64,000 nucleotides of DNA from Streptomyces sp. CGMCC 4.7035. GTDB taxonomy: Bacteria > Actinomycetota > Actinomycetes > Streptomycetales > Streptomycetaceae. A program made the translations under genes and the position numbers. The notes beneath the pieces were generated by a model. It did not search any database. It saw only the letters and a list, made by a program, of their open reading frames with translations, and was not told the origin of the DNA. Of this stretch, positions 43,004-52,141 are shown in pieces. The DNA lies in the NCBI RefSeq assembly GCF_031583065.1, contig NZ_CP134053.1:4588001-4652000 (forward strand), read 5' to 3'. Every line of letters starts with the position of its first letter. The first letter of the stretch is position 1.

Positions 43004-45522
43004 ATGGCGGCAGTTCCCTCCAGGGAGAGGAGCGGGCCGCCGGCCGCGGCCAGGGTTTGCTCACACCAGATCGTCTTGCCGGCCGCCGTCTGCCGGGCGC
43101 CCCAGCGCTCCGTGAGCTGCGCGACCAGCAACAGCCCCCGACCGCCCTCGTCGAACACCCGGGCCCGGCGCAGATGCGGTGCGGTGTTGCTGGAGTCGGA
43201 GACCTCGCAGATCAGCCCGCGGTCGTGGATGAGCCGCAACTGGATCGGCGGGCCGCCATACTTGATGGCGTTGGTGACCAGTTCGCTGACCACCAGTTCG
43301 GTGACGAACGCGACTTCTTCCAGCCCCCACTCGTCAAGGGCACGGGCGGCGTTCGACCGTATCCGCGCCACCTCGGCGGGGTCGGGCTCCACGTCCCACA
43401 TGGCGACCCTGCGCGCGTCCAGGGCGCGGGGCCGCACCAGGAGCAGGGCCGCATCGTCGGCGGGGCCCTCGGGCAGCAGCTTGTGTACGACGTGGTCGCA
43501 CAGGGAGTCCAGCGTGCCCGTCGGCACGGCCAGCGCCTCCCGCAGTGCCTCAAGCCCCTCCCCGAGGTCGCGGTGGCCGGAATGGATCAAGCCGTCGGTG
43601 TAAAGGGCGAGCAGGCTGCCTTCCTGGAGGGTGACGTCCATCGATTCGAACGGCAGCCCGCCCAGTCCGAGTGGCGGCCCCACGGGGACGTCCAGGAACT
43701 CAGCGGTGCCGTCCGGACCGACGACGGCGGGCGGCGGGTGGCCGGCAAGCGCCATGGAGCAGCGCCTGGAGACCGGGTCGTACACCGCGTACAGGCAGGT
43801 GGCCCCGATGTCCCCTGCGGCCTCCGCCCCCGGCGGCTCCGTCTCGGCCCCGGACTCCGCCGACAGCCGGAGGACCAGGTCGTCGAGGCGGGTGAGCAGT
43901 TCGTCGGGAGCGAGATCGACATCGGCGAGGGTTTGTACGGCGGCGCGCAGCCGGCCCATCGTGGCGGCCGCGTGGATGCCGTGCCCGACCACGTCGCCGA
44001 CCACCAGCGCGACCCTGGCCCCGGAGAGCGGGATCACGTCGAACCAGTCGCCGCCCACCCCGGAACGCTGCTCGGCGGGGAGGTAGCGGAAGGCCGCCTC
44101 CACCGCCGACTGCTCCGGCATCCGCTGCGGCAGCAGGCTGCGCTGCAGAGTGAGAGCCGCGGCGCGTTCGCGGGTGAAGCGCCGGGCGTTGTCCAGGCAG
44201 ACCGCCGCCCTTGCCACCAGGTCCTCGGCGAGGGGAAGGTCGTCCTCGTCGAAGCTCTCCGGAGTCTCCCGCATGCGGGTGAACCACACCACGCCGAGGG
44301 TCGTGCCCCTGGCCTTCACCGGCACGATGATCCATGAGTGCGGGCCCATCCGCCGGACCCTCGCCCGCCGCTCGGGGGTCGCGTCGATCTCGTAGTAGGT
44401 GCGGATCGGCGGGGCGGTGTTGTCCCGGTACAGCGTCGGCCGGCCGGTGGCCAGGCACAGGGCGGCCGGCGAGTTCGCGAGGTAGACGTCCGCCTCGCCG
44501 ACGGTGTGCTGTGCCGTGGTGACCCCCTCGCACAGGAACAGTTCCGCGATGCGCCGCAGCCGCACGGGGCCGGCCAGCGGCCCAGGAGGGGGTTCGTCGC
44601 CTTGGAGGATGACTTCCAGCAGGTCCACGCGGGCGAAGTCGGTGAACCTGGGCACGGACACCTCGGTGAGCTCCCGTGCGGTCTGTACCATGTCGAGGGT
44701 GCTGCCGATGTGCAGGCTCGCGTCGTTCAGCAGAGAGAGCCGCTCGCGGGCACGGCGCTTCTCGGTCACGTCACCCACGAGAGCACAGACCCCGAGCGTA
44801 CGGTCCTCCGCGTCCCGCAGCGGCGTCGCCGAGACACTGAAGACACGGGATCCGAGGCCGGTCAGGCCGGTGCCCTTGAGCTCGCTGACCTGCTCTTCGC
44901 CCGTGGCCATGGCCAGCCGCATCCGCTCCTCCCACTCCACCGCGTCGGGGCCGGCGAAGATCTCCGTCAGCCGGTGTCCGCATCGCTCCTCGTCCGGCAG
45001 GCCGCTGAGGCGGTGCATCGCGGCGCTGCGCCACACGCTGCGCAGCTCGGTGTCGTACACCGTCAGGGCCAGGGGCGAGTCCTGCAGAACCCAGCCGGAC
45101 AGCGACTGCCGCAGTCGTTCCGCCGCCGGCCCGGACGGCGGGGCGATGAGCAGGACGGTGCCGGGTCCTCCTTCGGTGCTGTCCGCCCCCGGGGCGAGGC
45201 GGTAGCGGGAGACGGTCACGGCAAGCCGGTGCCCGTCCTTGTGGCGTACGCTCAGGTCCGGCTGCCACTCACCGTGCTCGGCAGCCTCTTCACCTCGAGC
45301 AGGCTCCCCGTCCGGGAGCACGGGGGCGTCCAGCAGCTCAGCCACGGACCGGCCGCGGGCCTCGGCGCTGGTGTGACCGAGCAGGCGTTCCGCTCCGGGC
45401 GTCCACCCGATGACCAGGCCCTGCCGGTCGGTCACGACCACTCCGAGTGGCGGATAGGCGTCCATGCAGTCAAGACTTGCGCCGGAAATATCCATAATCA
45501 ACCGAAATAAGTCATTCTTCAT
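43000..45522 (-). CDS. PAS-PAS-GAF-SpoIIE phosphatase with HATPase anti-sigma domain
   Basis: 840 residues. Two PAS domains (about 20-130 and 140-260), a GAF domain (about 275-455), a PP2C/SpoIIE phosphatase (about 470-690; GVGGDWFDVIPL, VVGDVVGHGIHAAATM, LALYTDGL) and an RsbW-like HATPase (about 710-835; SELVTNAIKYG, GGRGLLLVAQL). This combination both dephosphorylates an anti-sigma antagonist and can act as anti-sigma kinase in partner-switching, sensing ligands or redox through PAS/GAF. It overlaps the upstream HD gene by 11 bases and the downstream remnant by four, so expression is coupled to the dikinase operon. Signal and sigma factor unknown. Confidence 0.9.
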   Translation of the reverse strand: MKNDLFRLIMDISGASLDCMDAYPPLGVVVTDRQGLVIGWTPGAERLLGHTSAEARGRSVAELLDAPVLPDGEPARGEEAAEHGEWQPDLSVRHKDGHRLAVTVSRYRLAPGADSTEGGPGTVLLIAPPSGPAAERLRQSLSGWVLQDSPLALTVYDTELRSVWRSAAMHRLSGLPDEERCGHRLTEIFAGPDAVEWEERMRLAMATGEEQVSELKGTGLTGLGSRVFSVSATPLRDAEDRTLGVCALVGDVTEKRRARERLSLLNDASLHIGSTLDMVQTARELTEVSVPRFTDFARVDLLEVILQGDEPPPGPLAGPVRLRRIAELFLCEGVTTAQHTVGEADVYLANSPAALCLATGRPTLYRDNTAPPIRTYYEIDATPERRARVRRMGPHSWIIVPVKARGTTLGVVWFTRMRETPESFDEDDLPLAEDLVARAAVCLDNARRFTRERAAALTLQRSLLPQRMPEQSAVEAAFRYLPAEQRSGVGGDWFDVIPLSGARVALVVGDVVGHGIHAAATMGRLRAAVQTLADVDLAPDELLTRLDDLVLRLSAESGAETEPPGAEAAGDIGATCLYAVYDPVSRRCSMALAGHPPPAVVGPDGTAEFLDVPVGPPLGLGGLPFESMDVTLQEGSLLALYTDGLIHSGHRDLGEGLEALREALAVPTGTLDSLCDHVVHKLLPEGPADDAALLLVRPRALDARRVAMWDVEPDPAEVARIRSNAARALDEWGLEEVAFVTELVVSELVTNAIKYGGPPIQLRLIHDRGLICEVSDSSNTAPHLRRARVFDEGGRGLLLVAQLTERWGARQTAAGKTIWCEQTLAAAGGPLLSLEGTAAI

Positions 45523-46225
45523 GTGAGGGTGCGTTCAGGCCGCTTCGCCGCACGCTGAGATCGGTGCGGGCCAGCACGGTGAATGCGGCACCGACGGCAC
45601 GGGCGGGTTCGGTGAGCAGCCGGTCGTAGGTACGTGCCGCCAGGAACCGCAGTGTCCGGTCCGGGTCCAGGGCGAACCACGCACCGACGGTCCGCAGGCC
45701 GTGCGGGGTCAGCCGCCACAGCTTGTCGGCGTCCTTCACCACGGCGTCGTCCAGGTCGAGGGCATCCCTGCGGGTGTCGTGCCCGTCGATGATGGTGACG
45801 ATCCGCTCGGTGTCCCGCGCGGGGTAGCCGACTTCGGCGAGGATGCGGGCGGCGATGGCGGCGCCCTCGGTCTCGTGCCTGCGTATCGTCTCCTGCCCGG
45901 CAGGTCCGGCCCGCCCGGCGATGGCGGGCAGGATGTCCGCAGGGTCGACCGTCTTCCAGCCGGTGTCGTGCAGGAGGACGGCGGGCAGTACGACGTCCGC
46001 CCGTGCCCCTGGCAGGGCGTGCAGCAGCGCGGCCGCCAGCGCGAAGGCGTACAGCGAATGGGCGTCGTTGTCGCGCACGTCGAGGTAGGGAAGGGCGCGG
46101 TCCCATATCTCCCGCCGGACGCCGGTCAACGGCACGGGCCGGGGAAGGGGGTCGCTCAGGGGAATCTCCGAGGCTGCGAGCGGCAGCGTCGGCAGCGGAT
46201 TGCGGGCCGCACGGTCGGAAGTCAT
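45512..46225 (-). CDS. HD-domain phosphohydrolase
   Basis: 237 residues from an ATG behind AGGAGAC. An HD core lies in residues about 55-160: AHSLYAFALAAALL, LLHDTGW (metal-binding His-Asp), RRHETEGAAIAARIL and TIIDGHDTR. The metal ligands are intact, unlike in the HD-like protein at 19.2 kb. Likely a nucleotide or nucleotide-signal hydrolase in the cytoplasm. It lies 26 bases after the swivelling-domain protein and overlaps the SpoIIE gene, so it belongs to the same operon. Substrate unknown. Confidence 0.85.
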   Translation of the reverse strand: MTSDRAARNPLPTLPLAASEIPLSDPLPRPVPLTGVRREIWDRALPYLDVRDNDAHSLYAFALAAALLHALPGARADVVLPAVLLHDTGWKTVDPADILPAIAGRAGPAGQETIRRHETEGAAIAARILAEVGYPARDTERIVTIIDGHDTRRDALDLDDAVVKDADKLWRLTPHGLRTVGAWFALDPDRTLRFLAARTYDRLLTEPARAVGAAFTVLARTDLSVRRSGLNAPSHEE

Positions 46226-46250
46226 GACGTCTCCTGTCGTACGGGGCCGG

Positions 46251-48065
46251 TCAGTCGAGAAGGGTGACCGTGCCGGCCGTGCCGTCCACACGGATCCGCC
46301 GGCCGGACTTGATGCGGGTGGACGCCGAGCCGGTCCCGGTGACGGCTGGTAGCGAGTACTCACGGCAGACGATGGCGGCGTGGGACATGACTCCCCCGAT
46401 GTCGGTGACGGTCGCGCGGACCTTCACGAAGGCCGGCGCCCAGCTCGGCGCCGTGACCGGCGCGACCAGGATGTCCCCCTCCTGGAGGAGATCCAGCTCG
46501 TCGGGGCTGCGGATCACCCGGGCCGTGCCCTCGGCGACGCCCGGCGAGGCGGCCATGCCGGTCAGGTCGCCCAGGTCGCCGGGGGCTGCCAGCCACGACC
46601 GGACCCGCTCGCTGGTGATGCCCCACATCATGACGCTGAACGGCTCGGTGATGGCTCGCGGCGGCTCGTTCAGCGCCGGTTCGGGGTGCTGCCGGGCGAG
46701 CGCGGCCACGATCTGGCGTCGCCGTTCCACCTCCGCCGGCCAGAGGCCGGGGCCGGCCGGCCCGACGCCGATCGCCCAGCTGGACGCGTGGTCGAACAGC
46801 GCGGTCCGGACTTCGTCACGCGTGAGGTAGAACATGTCGTTGGCCTCAGGCCAGAACCCCGCCCGGTGCAGCAGGGCGGACAGCTCCCTGGCCTTGCGCC
46901 AGAAGACGCCCATCGTCCAGTGCTCGATGTAGAAGTTGTGGTTCTCCACATACGGGTAGACCTGGCGGGCGAGGCCCAGTTTCGCCTCGAAGTCGGCACG
47001 TTCCGGGGAGTCGAGCAGCGCCGCGTACTCGCCGGTGATCCGCTCACGCTCGGCGGCAAGTTCGGCGAGGCGCCGGTCGATGGCCTCGCCCCGCCGCAGG
47101 CGCAGGATGTAGTCGCGGACATACCCCAGGGGAAGCGAGGGAGTGTCCCTCCAGTACCGGTCGTCCGCGTAGAGACCGTTGCCCGAGGTGAAGTTGAACC
47201 AGGGATCGCGGGCGGCGTTCCAGGCGTCCAGCCAGTCACGGCCCCGCGGCTCGCGGCTCAGGGCGGTCAGGGTGTGCTCCCCGGGGTCGGGCACGGTCAG
47301 TGCCCTGTCGACGCCCAGTTCGACAGCGAGCCTTGCCAGTTTCCTGAGCTCGTCGTCCGGGCGGAACAGCTCCATCTCCACGCCCGTGACCATCGCCGCG
47401 ACGCCCTGATCCGGGATGTCCGGGAACCGTTGCTTACAGAACTGGAAGAAATCCAGATAGGCCGCGTAGCCGAGGTTCAGGAACTCGAAGTGGTACTGGC
47501 AGGCGCGGTGGCACAGGGCGAGGAGCCGGTCGTACCCGCCGAGCAGGGCATCGGCGGCGCCCAGGCCGGTCCCCGCTTCGATGTCCTCGTACGGCTGGAC
47601 CTCCGGCAGTTCGCTGAAGCTGATCGACTCCAGTTCACGGATGGTGCCGAGGACCTTGCCCTTCCAGTTCTCCAGCAGCCTGTCCCAGTTCGCGTAGTAG
47701 TACCCGGCGCGTTCCAGGAACTGCGGCACGCGGTCAGGGATGCGGCTTTCCGGCGCGGCCACCGGGCTCAGGTAGACGTAGCCCTGGTGGATGCGAAACA
47801 TGACGCCGTACGCGGGCGGTACGGCGAAGTGCCGGGTGTTGAACTGGCCCAGGCCCTTGAACGCGAGCTCGGTGACGACCGTCTCGAACGGCTTGACCAC
47901 GGTGGGCCAGTGCTGGCTGTCGCGGAACCAGAAGCGTTCCTCCTCGGCCGAGCGCCGCCAGGGCTGGAAGAGCATGTAGTACGGGTACAGCCGTTCCCAC
48001 CCCTCCGCGGCCGCGGGGGCGGTCATCTCGTAGGGGCTCGGGAAGGCTGTGCGCGAGACCGTCAT
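46251..48065 (-). CDS. PEP-synthase-like protein, swivelling phosphohistidine chain
   Basis: 604 residues from an ATG with AAGGAG nine bases upstream. The C-terminal 90 residues are a PEP-utilising mobile domain: GDILVAPVTAPSWAPAF, then GGVMSHAAIVCREYSLPAVTG with the phosphorylated His. The first 500 residues form a mainly helical acceptor domain (WERLYPYYMLFQPWRR, GYAAYLDFFQFCKQRFPD, VENHNFYIEHW) related to the substrate domains of rifampin phosphotransferase and phenylphosphate synthase. It lacks an ATP-grasp domain, which is encoded by the next gene upstream. The two chains probably form one dikinase that phosphorylates an unidentified small molecule. Confidence 0.82.
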   Translation of the reverse strand: MTVSRTAFPSPYEMTAPAAAEGWERLYPYYMLFQPWRRSAEEERFWFRDSQHWPTVVKPFETVVTELAFKGLGQFNTRHFAVPPAYGVMFRIHQGYVYLSPVAAPESRIPDRVPQFLERAGYYYANWDRLLENWKGKVLGTIRELESISFSELPEVQPYEDIEAGTGLGAADALLGGYDRLLALCHRACQYHFEFLNLGYAAYLDFFQFCKQRFPDIPDQGVAAMVTGVEMELFRPDDELRKLARLAVELGVDRALTVPDPGEHTLTALSREPRGRDWLDAWNAARDPWFNFTSGNGLYADDRYWRDTPSLPLGYVRDYILRLRRGEAIDRRLAELAAERERITGEYAALLDSPERADFEAKLGLARQVYPYVENHNFYIEHWTMGVFWRKARELSALLHRAGFWPEANDMFYLTRDEVRTALFDHASSWAIGVGPAGPGLWPAEVERRRQIVAALARQHPEPALNEPPRAITEPFSVMMWGITSERVRSWLAAPGDLGDLTGMAASPGVAEGTARVIRSPDELDLLQEGDILVAPVTAPSWAPAFVKVRATVTDIGGVMSHAAIVCREYSLPAVTGTGSASTRIKSGRRIRVDGTAGTVTLLD

Positions 48066-48158
48066 CTTGACGTGCTCCTTACAGGGCTCGCAGACGGGCG
48101 ATGCCGACTCGGCGTGGACGAGTCTTTCGACGGCGGCCGAGCCGAGGCGGCATATCGG

Positions 48159-49238
48159 CTACCTCCCAGGGCGAAGGAGGGTGTCGAGGATGCTCGAGAC
48201 GCCCGCGCCGTGGCTGGCCCGGGCAGGTGTCCTCGGCCGACGGCTCCAGACCGTCTCGGGCCGCGTCTGGAGCAGTCTCACGGTGGCGCCCGTATCTATG
48301 GAGCCGTTCGGGTGCTTGTCGACGGCCCACTCGATGTCCTGCGGGCAGCCGTATTGCCGCTCGGCGGTCTTGGCCAGGCGGGCGATCTCCACGACCTCCC
48401 CCTGAGCCAGGCAGGGGACCTGCTGACGGCCCTCCTCGACTACCCGCCGTGCGAGCCCGTGCCCGTCGGGGGCGGGAACCAGTTCCTGGTGCTTCGGCGA
48501 CACCGTCGTCCGCACCGTGCTGAGCAGCACCTTGTCCACCAGGTAGGCGTCCGGGGTCACCTCGCCGGACACCATGAGCTGCCCCAGTCCCCAGATCGCC
48601 TCCACCCGTATTTTCGAAGGGTCGCCGTCAGCCGGGTTGACGGTCACGGCGGCGCCGGAGGTACGGGCATCGACCATCTGCTGCACCCCGACCGCCATGC
48701 GCAGCCCCCGCTGCGGCAGCCCCCGGGCCACGCGGTAGATGATCGCGCGGTCGGTCCACAGGCTCGCCCAGCAGCGCCGAACGGCGTCGAGCACGGCGTC
48801 GGCACCCCGGATCCACAGGAACGTGTCGTACTGACCGGCGCAGCTCGCCTCGGTCAGGTCCTCCACTTCGGCGCTCGACCGGACGGCCACCGCGACATCC
48901 GGGCAGCCGACGGCCCGGCAAAGATCCTCGTACGCCGCCGTCACCGCCGACGCGACCGGTGAGGGCACGGGCTGGTCAATCACCATGCGGCGGATCTCGG
49001 CGCCGCGCGCCGCCACAGCACCCGGAGCGGCGACGAGCCCGGCAAGGGCGGCGTCGACGGCCCGGCGCAACCCGCCGCGGTCGAGCAGCGCCTCGAAGGC
49101 ATCCATGGCCACCACGAACCCGGGCGGCACCGGAGCACCAGCCCGGGCCATCACGATGAGCGCGGCGCACTTGCCGCCGAGCCTGCTCGTCCCGGCCTCG
49201 GCAGAGCTGTCGAACGCGAGGGTGTACGGAGAGTTCAC
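48159..49238 (-). CDS. PEP-synthase-like protein, ATP-grasp chain
   Basis: 359 residues from a GTG at 49238 behind GAGAGG. It matches the PPDK N-terminal nucleotide-binding domain: GGKCAALIVMARAGAPVPPGFVV, AVRSSAEVEDLTEASCAGQYDTFL, the Glu/Gly-rich EAIWGLGQLMVSGEVTPDAYLVDK, and QDIEWAVD with LLQTRPETVW closing the ATP site. No phosphohistidine domain is present; the adjacent downstream gene supplies it. It transfers phosphate from ATP to that histidine in the dikinase reaction. The tail of about 30 residues after the ATP site is Arg/Ser-rich. First gene of the operon running to the SpoIIE protein. Confidence 0.85.
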   Translation of the reverse strand: MNSPYTLAFDSSAEAGTSRLGGKCAALIVMARAGAPVPPGFVVAMDAFEALLDRGGLRRAVDAALAGLVAAPGAVAARGAEIRRMVIDQPVPSPVASAVTAAYEDLCRAVGCPDVAVAVRSSAEVEDLTEASCAGQYDTFLWIRGADAVLDAVRRCWASLWTDRAIIYRVARGLPQRGLRMAVGVQQMVDARTSGAAVTVNPADGDPSKIRVEAIWGLGQLMVSGEVTPDAYLVDKVLLSTVRTTVSPKHQELVPAPDGHGLARRVVEEGRQQVPCLAQGEVVEIARLAKTAERQYGCPQDIEWAVDKHPNGSIDTGATVRLLQTRPETVWSRRPRTPARASHGAGVSSILDTLLRPGR

Positions 49239-49416
49239 GGGCCTCTCACTCCACTGCCACGGACTTCACCGCATGGCCGCCAGGCCATTCCGGCCATGCC
49301 TCGTTCCACGAAGACACAGCCCCCTGAAGGTCAGCCTATGACGCCCAGTGCCCTCCCACACCTGGCGACCGCGCGGGTCATGGCGCCCGCCGTATGCGGC
49401 GGGTGCCGCGGGGCGG

Positions 49417-49640
49417 CCGGCGTCGGAACTGCGGGCGGCGCTGCGACGTAAGGTCGCGGAGGGCGCCCACACCCTGTCCTCTCCACTGAGGGACCTGTTC
49501 GCCGCCATCTTCTTCGTCTTCTTCGGCCTGAACCCCGACCCCGCCAGCATCCCCCCGGTCCTGCTCCCGGCGCTCGCCCTCGTCGCCGTCACCACCACGA
49601 TGTGCCATGTGGTGCCGCTGCAGCCCAAACCGGATGGCAG
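49417..49640 (+). pseudogene. Fragment of CPA2 cation/proton antiporter
   Basis: About 70 codons (ELRAALRRKVAEGAHTLSSPLRDLFAAIFFVFFGLNPDP, then PPVLLPALALVAVTT) match one membrane segment of KefB/CPA2-type Na+(K+)/H+ antiporters, where FFVFFGL is a hallmark. The sequence diverges abruptly on both sides, and there is no start codon, ribosome site or remaining helices. A remnant. Confidence 0.7.
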
Positions 49641-49870
49641 CCCCGACAGGCTTCGCTGCGGCCTCAGGCCGCGTCCCACAGGCCGGCGTCCAGGACAGGG
49701 CTTGGGCGGCGCAGAAGGCCCATGCCGTAGGCGCAGGTCAGCATGCCGGACACCGTCCGGCCTGATGCTGACCGTTTGCCCTGGTGGCGGGCGACGCCGA
49801 CGAGGTCGGTCTCGGCCTTGCTGACCTGGAGGCGGCAATCAGGGCTCTGACCTGCGGAAACACCCAAACG

Positions 49871-50066
49871 CTAGATCTCGGACTTGAATAGAGTACGAAG
49901 CATTCAGAACTCCCAGAATTCGGCTCTCTGCCTGCTTGCTGCAGGTCAAAGGCGTTAATTCACTCTACAGCGGCCTGTTTTCCGGTCGGCTTCCGGGCTA
50001 TCGTTCCGGCCTGACACTGACTGATTGCTGAGTTTCCTGACGCCATGCCAGGCAGATGCGGAGGCG
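49871..50066 (-). pseudogene. Second, truncated panD start with diverged panD leader
   Basis: ATG at 49903 opens MLRTLFKSEI and then a TAG at 49871, matching the first ten codons of panD. Upstream are a GGGAG ribosome site, the CCTGC/GCAGG hairpin (about 49937-49952) and a CCTGAC..GCCAGG version of the palindrome (about 50036-50053), all in the same order as before the intact panD. About 110 bases of the long leader are missing. The first-codon match and conserved hairpin despite drift suggest an old duplication. Confidence 0.7.
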
Positions 50067-50068
50067 TA

Positions 50069-50590
50069 GGTGCCGCCGACGCCACTACGCGGCATCACAG
50101 CACTCACAGCTGAAGCCGACTCCATGCGGGCGCGGCGGCGCATCGTACTCATCGCATCGCGCGACCCGGGACACCGTCCCTTCGGCCTGAGCCATCAGTG
50201 CCGCCTGATCGAAGACATACGCTTCCGGGTCCGCACCGGCATCCCGTGGCGGGAGATGCCGCAAGTACGGGCTGTGGGGCCGAGGCCACGACCTGTTGCG
50301 CCGCCAGCAGCGCAACGGCACCTGGCAGCGAATCCTCACCGAACTGCAGCCCCGGGCCGTGGCAAAGACCTGATCACCTGGGACCTCAACGTCGACTCCA
50401 CTATCGTCCGGCGGCCGGGACGGCGACCACAGCCTTCGGCCAGCCGAAGGGGCGCACGATCGCGCAGGCGAGCACCAGTACGAGCAGCGCTGCGGACAGC
50501 GTCTCCGCGAGCGGCGTGTTCAGGATCGGGTCCTTCCGCGCGGCGGCGGACGGGCCGCCGGTGAATCACGACGAACGAGTACCCCGCTGA
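50069..50590 (+). pseudogene. Decayed IS5-family transposase
   Basis: Transposase sequence is spread over several frames: RLIEDIRFRVRTGIPWREMP, then (another frame) YGLWGRGHDLLRRQQRNGTWQRILTELQ, then TWDLNVDSTIVRRPG (first DDE Asp region). The order is right for an IS5-type DDE transposase, but at least two frameshifts and loss of the 3' half make it dead. No terminal inverted repeats were identified. Confidence 0.75.
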
Positions 50591-51068
50591 AGTAAGACGT
50601 CCCTCGTCTGAGGGCCGCCCTCATGGGTGAGGGCTACGCCCGGAAGGTGACGGCCGTGCCGTGCTCGGCGGCCAGGGTGTCGGCGGCCTTCCTCTGTCGG
50701 CGCTCGTCTTCGGGTCCAGGTGCGGGAAAAGCGTGCGGTGAGGGTCTCGACGACATGGTCCAGGGAGTGCCCAACGGCAGGCTGCGGACGCGCCGGCCGA
50801 CAAGACTCTGCCCTGCCATTCCACCACGTGACCGCCCCAGGGCTGCTCCCTGCCCAGCTCATCGGCTCCTGTACCGTCATCCGAAATCGAGAGCCGTGAC
50901 CCGTGCGGCGCAGGGCGAGGAGCGGCCACATGCCGGGTACGTCGGCCGACGCGAGGCAGCAGCATCCCGGTGCCCGGGGGAACTTGGGAGGGCTCCTGCC
51001 CTAGACTTGAAAGGTTCTTCAATTCACTAGTTGCCATATCGGCTAGGTTCGAGGGGAGGTGGTCCTTG
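50591..51068. other. Intergenic stretch with operator-like site before small ArsR operon
   Basis: No gene is recognised in 50591-51000, although a minus-strand frame has protein-like scraps (HVVETLTARF, RKAADTLAAEHGTAVTFRA) that may be remnants. At 51007-51022 TTGAA and TTCAA form an inverted repeat with six bases between, in an AT-rich stretch just before the coiled-coil and ArsR genes. This is the kind of site an ArsR-type dimer binds. Confidence 0.45.
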
Positions 51069-51254
51069 GTGGGCGGGTTCACCGAGGCCGTACGAGAGCG
51101 GGTACGCAAGGCGCGTTCCGCACTGTCGGAGGCTGTGAAGGCAGAGGACGCCTACGAGGTGGCCGTGGCGCAGGACGAGCTGGACGACGCGCTGCGCGTG
51201 GCGCGACGGCACGGCATCGATGTCGGCATGGACGTGGCGGCGGACGAGGGGTGA
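51069..51254 (+). CDS. Small helical protein, 61 aa
   Basis: GTG at 51069 (or TTG at 51066) follows GGGGAGG. The product is almost wholly helical and charged (VRERVRKARSALSEAVKAEDAYEVAVAQDELDDALRVARRHG), likely a short coiled coil. It ends overlapping the ArsR upstream region by a few bases, so the two are co-translated. Function unknown; perhaps an accessory of the regulator. Confidence 0.65.
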   Translation: MGGFTEAVRERVRKARSALSEAVKAEDAYEVAVAQDELDDALRVARRHGIDVGMDVAADEG

Positions 51255-51259
51255 TCGGG

Positions 51260-51598
51260 ATGCCGATGCCGCTGTACGAGGCGAAGGCCGAGTTCTTCCG
51301 GATGCTCGGCCATCCGGTGCGCATCCGGGTGTTGGAGCTGCTGCAGGACGGGCCGAAGCCGGTGCGCGACCTGCTGGCGGCGATCGAGGTGGAGCCGTCG
51401 AACCTGTCGCAGCAGCTGGCGGTGCTGCGCCGGTCCGGGATCGTCACCGCCACCCGCACCGGGTCGACGGTGGTCTACGAGCTGGCCGGCGGCGATGTCG
51501 CGGAGCTGCTGGCCGCGGCCCGGCGGATCCTGTCCGTGCTGTTGGCCGGGCGTCAGGACCTGCTCGACGAACTGGGCCGAACGGAGCCTGCACGGTGA
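51260..51598 (+). CDS. ArsR-type regulator, Rv0081-like paralogue 1
   Basis: 112 residues from the ATG at 51260 with GAGGGG eight bases ahead (a GTG at 51251 overlapping the previous stop is the alternative). Winged helix: KAEFFRMLGHPVRIRVLELLQDGPKPVRDLL, recognition helix EPSNLSQQLAVLRRSGIVTATR, wing TGSTVVYEL. No cysteine metal-sensing pair. It is very similar to the regulator at 59841-60191 at the other end of the hydrogenase-like operon and to M. tuberculosis Rv0081. Its 3' end overlaps the next gene by four bases. Confidence 0.88.
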   Translation: MPMPLYEAKAEFFRMLGHPVRIRVLELLQDGPKPVRDLLAAIEVEPSNLSQQLAVLRRSGIVTATRTGSTVVYELAGGDVAELLAAARRILSVLLAGRQDLLDELGRTEPAR

Positions 51599-52071
51599 CG
51601 GGCGGTACCCGCAGGTTCCGGATGCCGTGGCACCGCCGCCAGCCCGCAGCGGCCGTCCAGCATGTACGGCCACAGGGGCGGCGGCATGTGGCCTCGGTGC
51701 GGGTGGGACCCGATGCGGTGCGGGAGGCCCGCGAGCGTGTGGCCGGGCACTTCACCGAGGCCGGCATCGCCCCCGAGTCGGCCTTCGCGGACGCGGTGCT
51801 GCTGGTAGTCAGCGAGCTGGTCACCAACGTGCTGCGGCACGCCCCGCACTCGCCGGTGACTGACGTGGGGATAACGGTCGTCGGCGACCAGCTGGTCGTC
51901 AGCGTCGCGGACACCGAGTCGCGCCTGCCGGACCTCACACTCGAAGGCATGGGCGCTGGGCTGCGGATGGTGGCCGAACTGGCCGCCGACTACGACGGGG
52001 AGCTGAGCGCCGAGCCGGCCGTCGACCACGAGGGCAAAGTCGTCCTCGTCCGGTTCGAGATCCCCTTGTAG
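51595..52071 (+). CDS. HATPase anti-sigma-factor-type protein
   Basis: 158 residues from the GTG at 51595 (GTGA overlap with arsR). After a basic 35-residue lead comes an RsbW/SpoIIAB-like ATPase fold with the N box LVVSELVTNVLRHAPHS, VADTESRLPDL and a GAGLRMVAELA G-box. Such proteins are anti-sigma kinases or, in Streptomyces, small signalling ATPases whose partner is often encoded elsewhere. No STAS partner is adjacent here; one is at 61.0 kb. Confidence 0.85.
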   Translation: MTGGTRRFRMPWHRRQPAAAVQHVRPQGRRHVASVRVGPDAVREARERVAGHFTEAGIAPESAFADAVLLVVSELVTNVLRHAPHSPVTDVGITVVGDQLVVSVADTESRLPDLTLEGMGAGLRMVAELAADYDGELSAEPAVDHEGKVVLVRFEIPL

Positions 52072-52141
52072 GCACGCGCGGCAGGACGGAAGAAGTGAAT
52101 CGACACGGTGAGCGACGCCGGTGACCGGCCGGGCGAGCCGC

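Noticed and set aside
50566..51109. Minus-strand genes upstream of the coiled-coil/ArsR operon
   Set aside because: Only short scraps look protein-like, and frames change between them; treated as debris.
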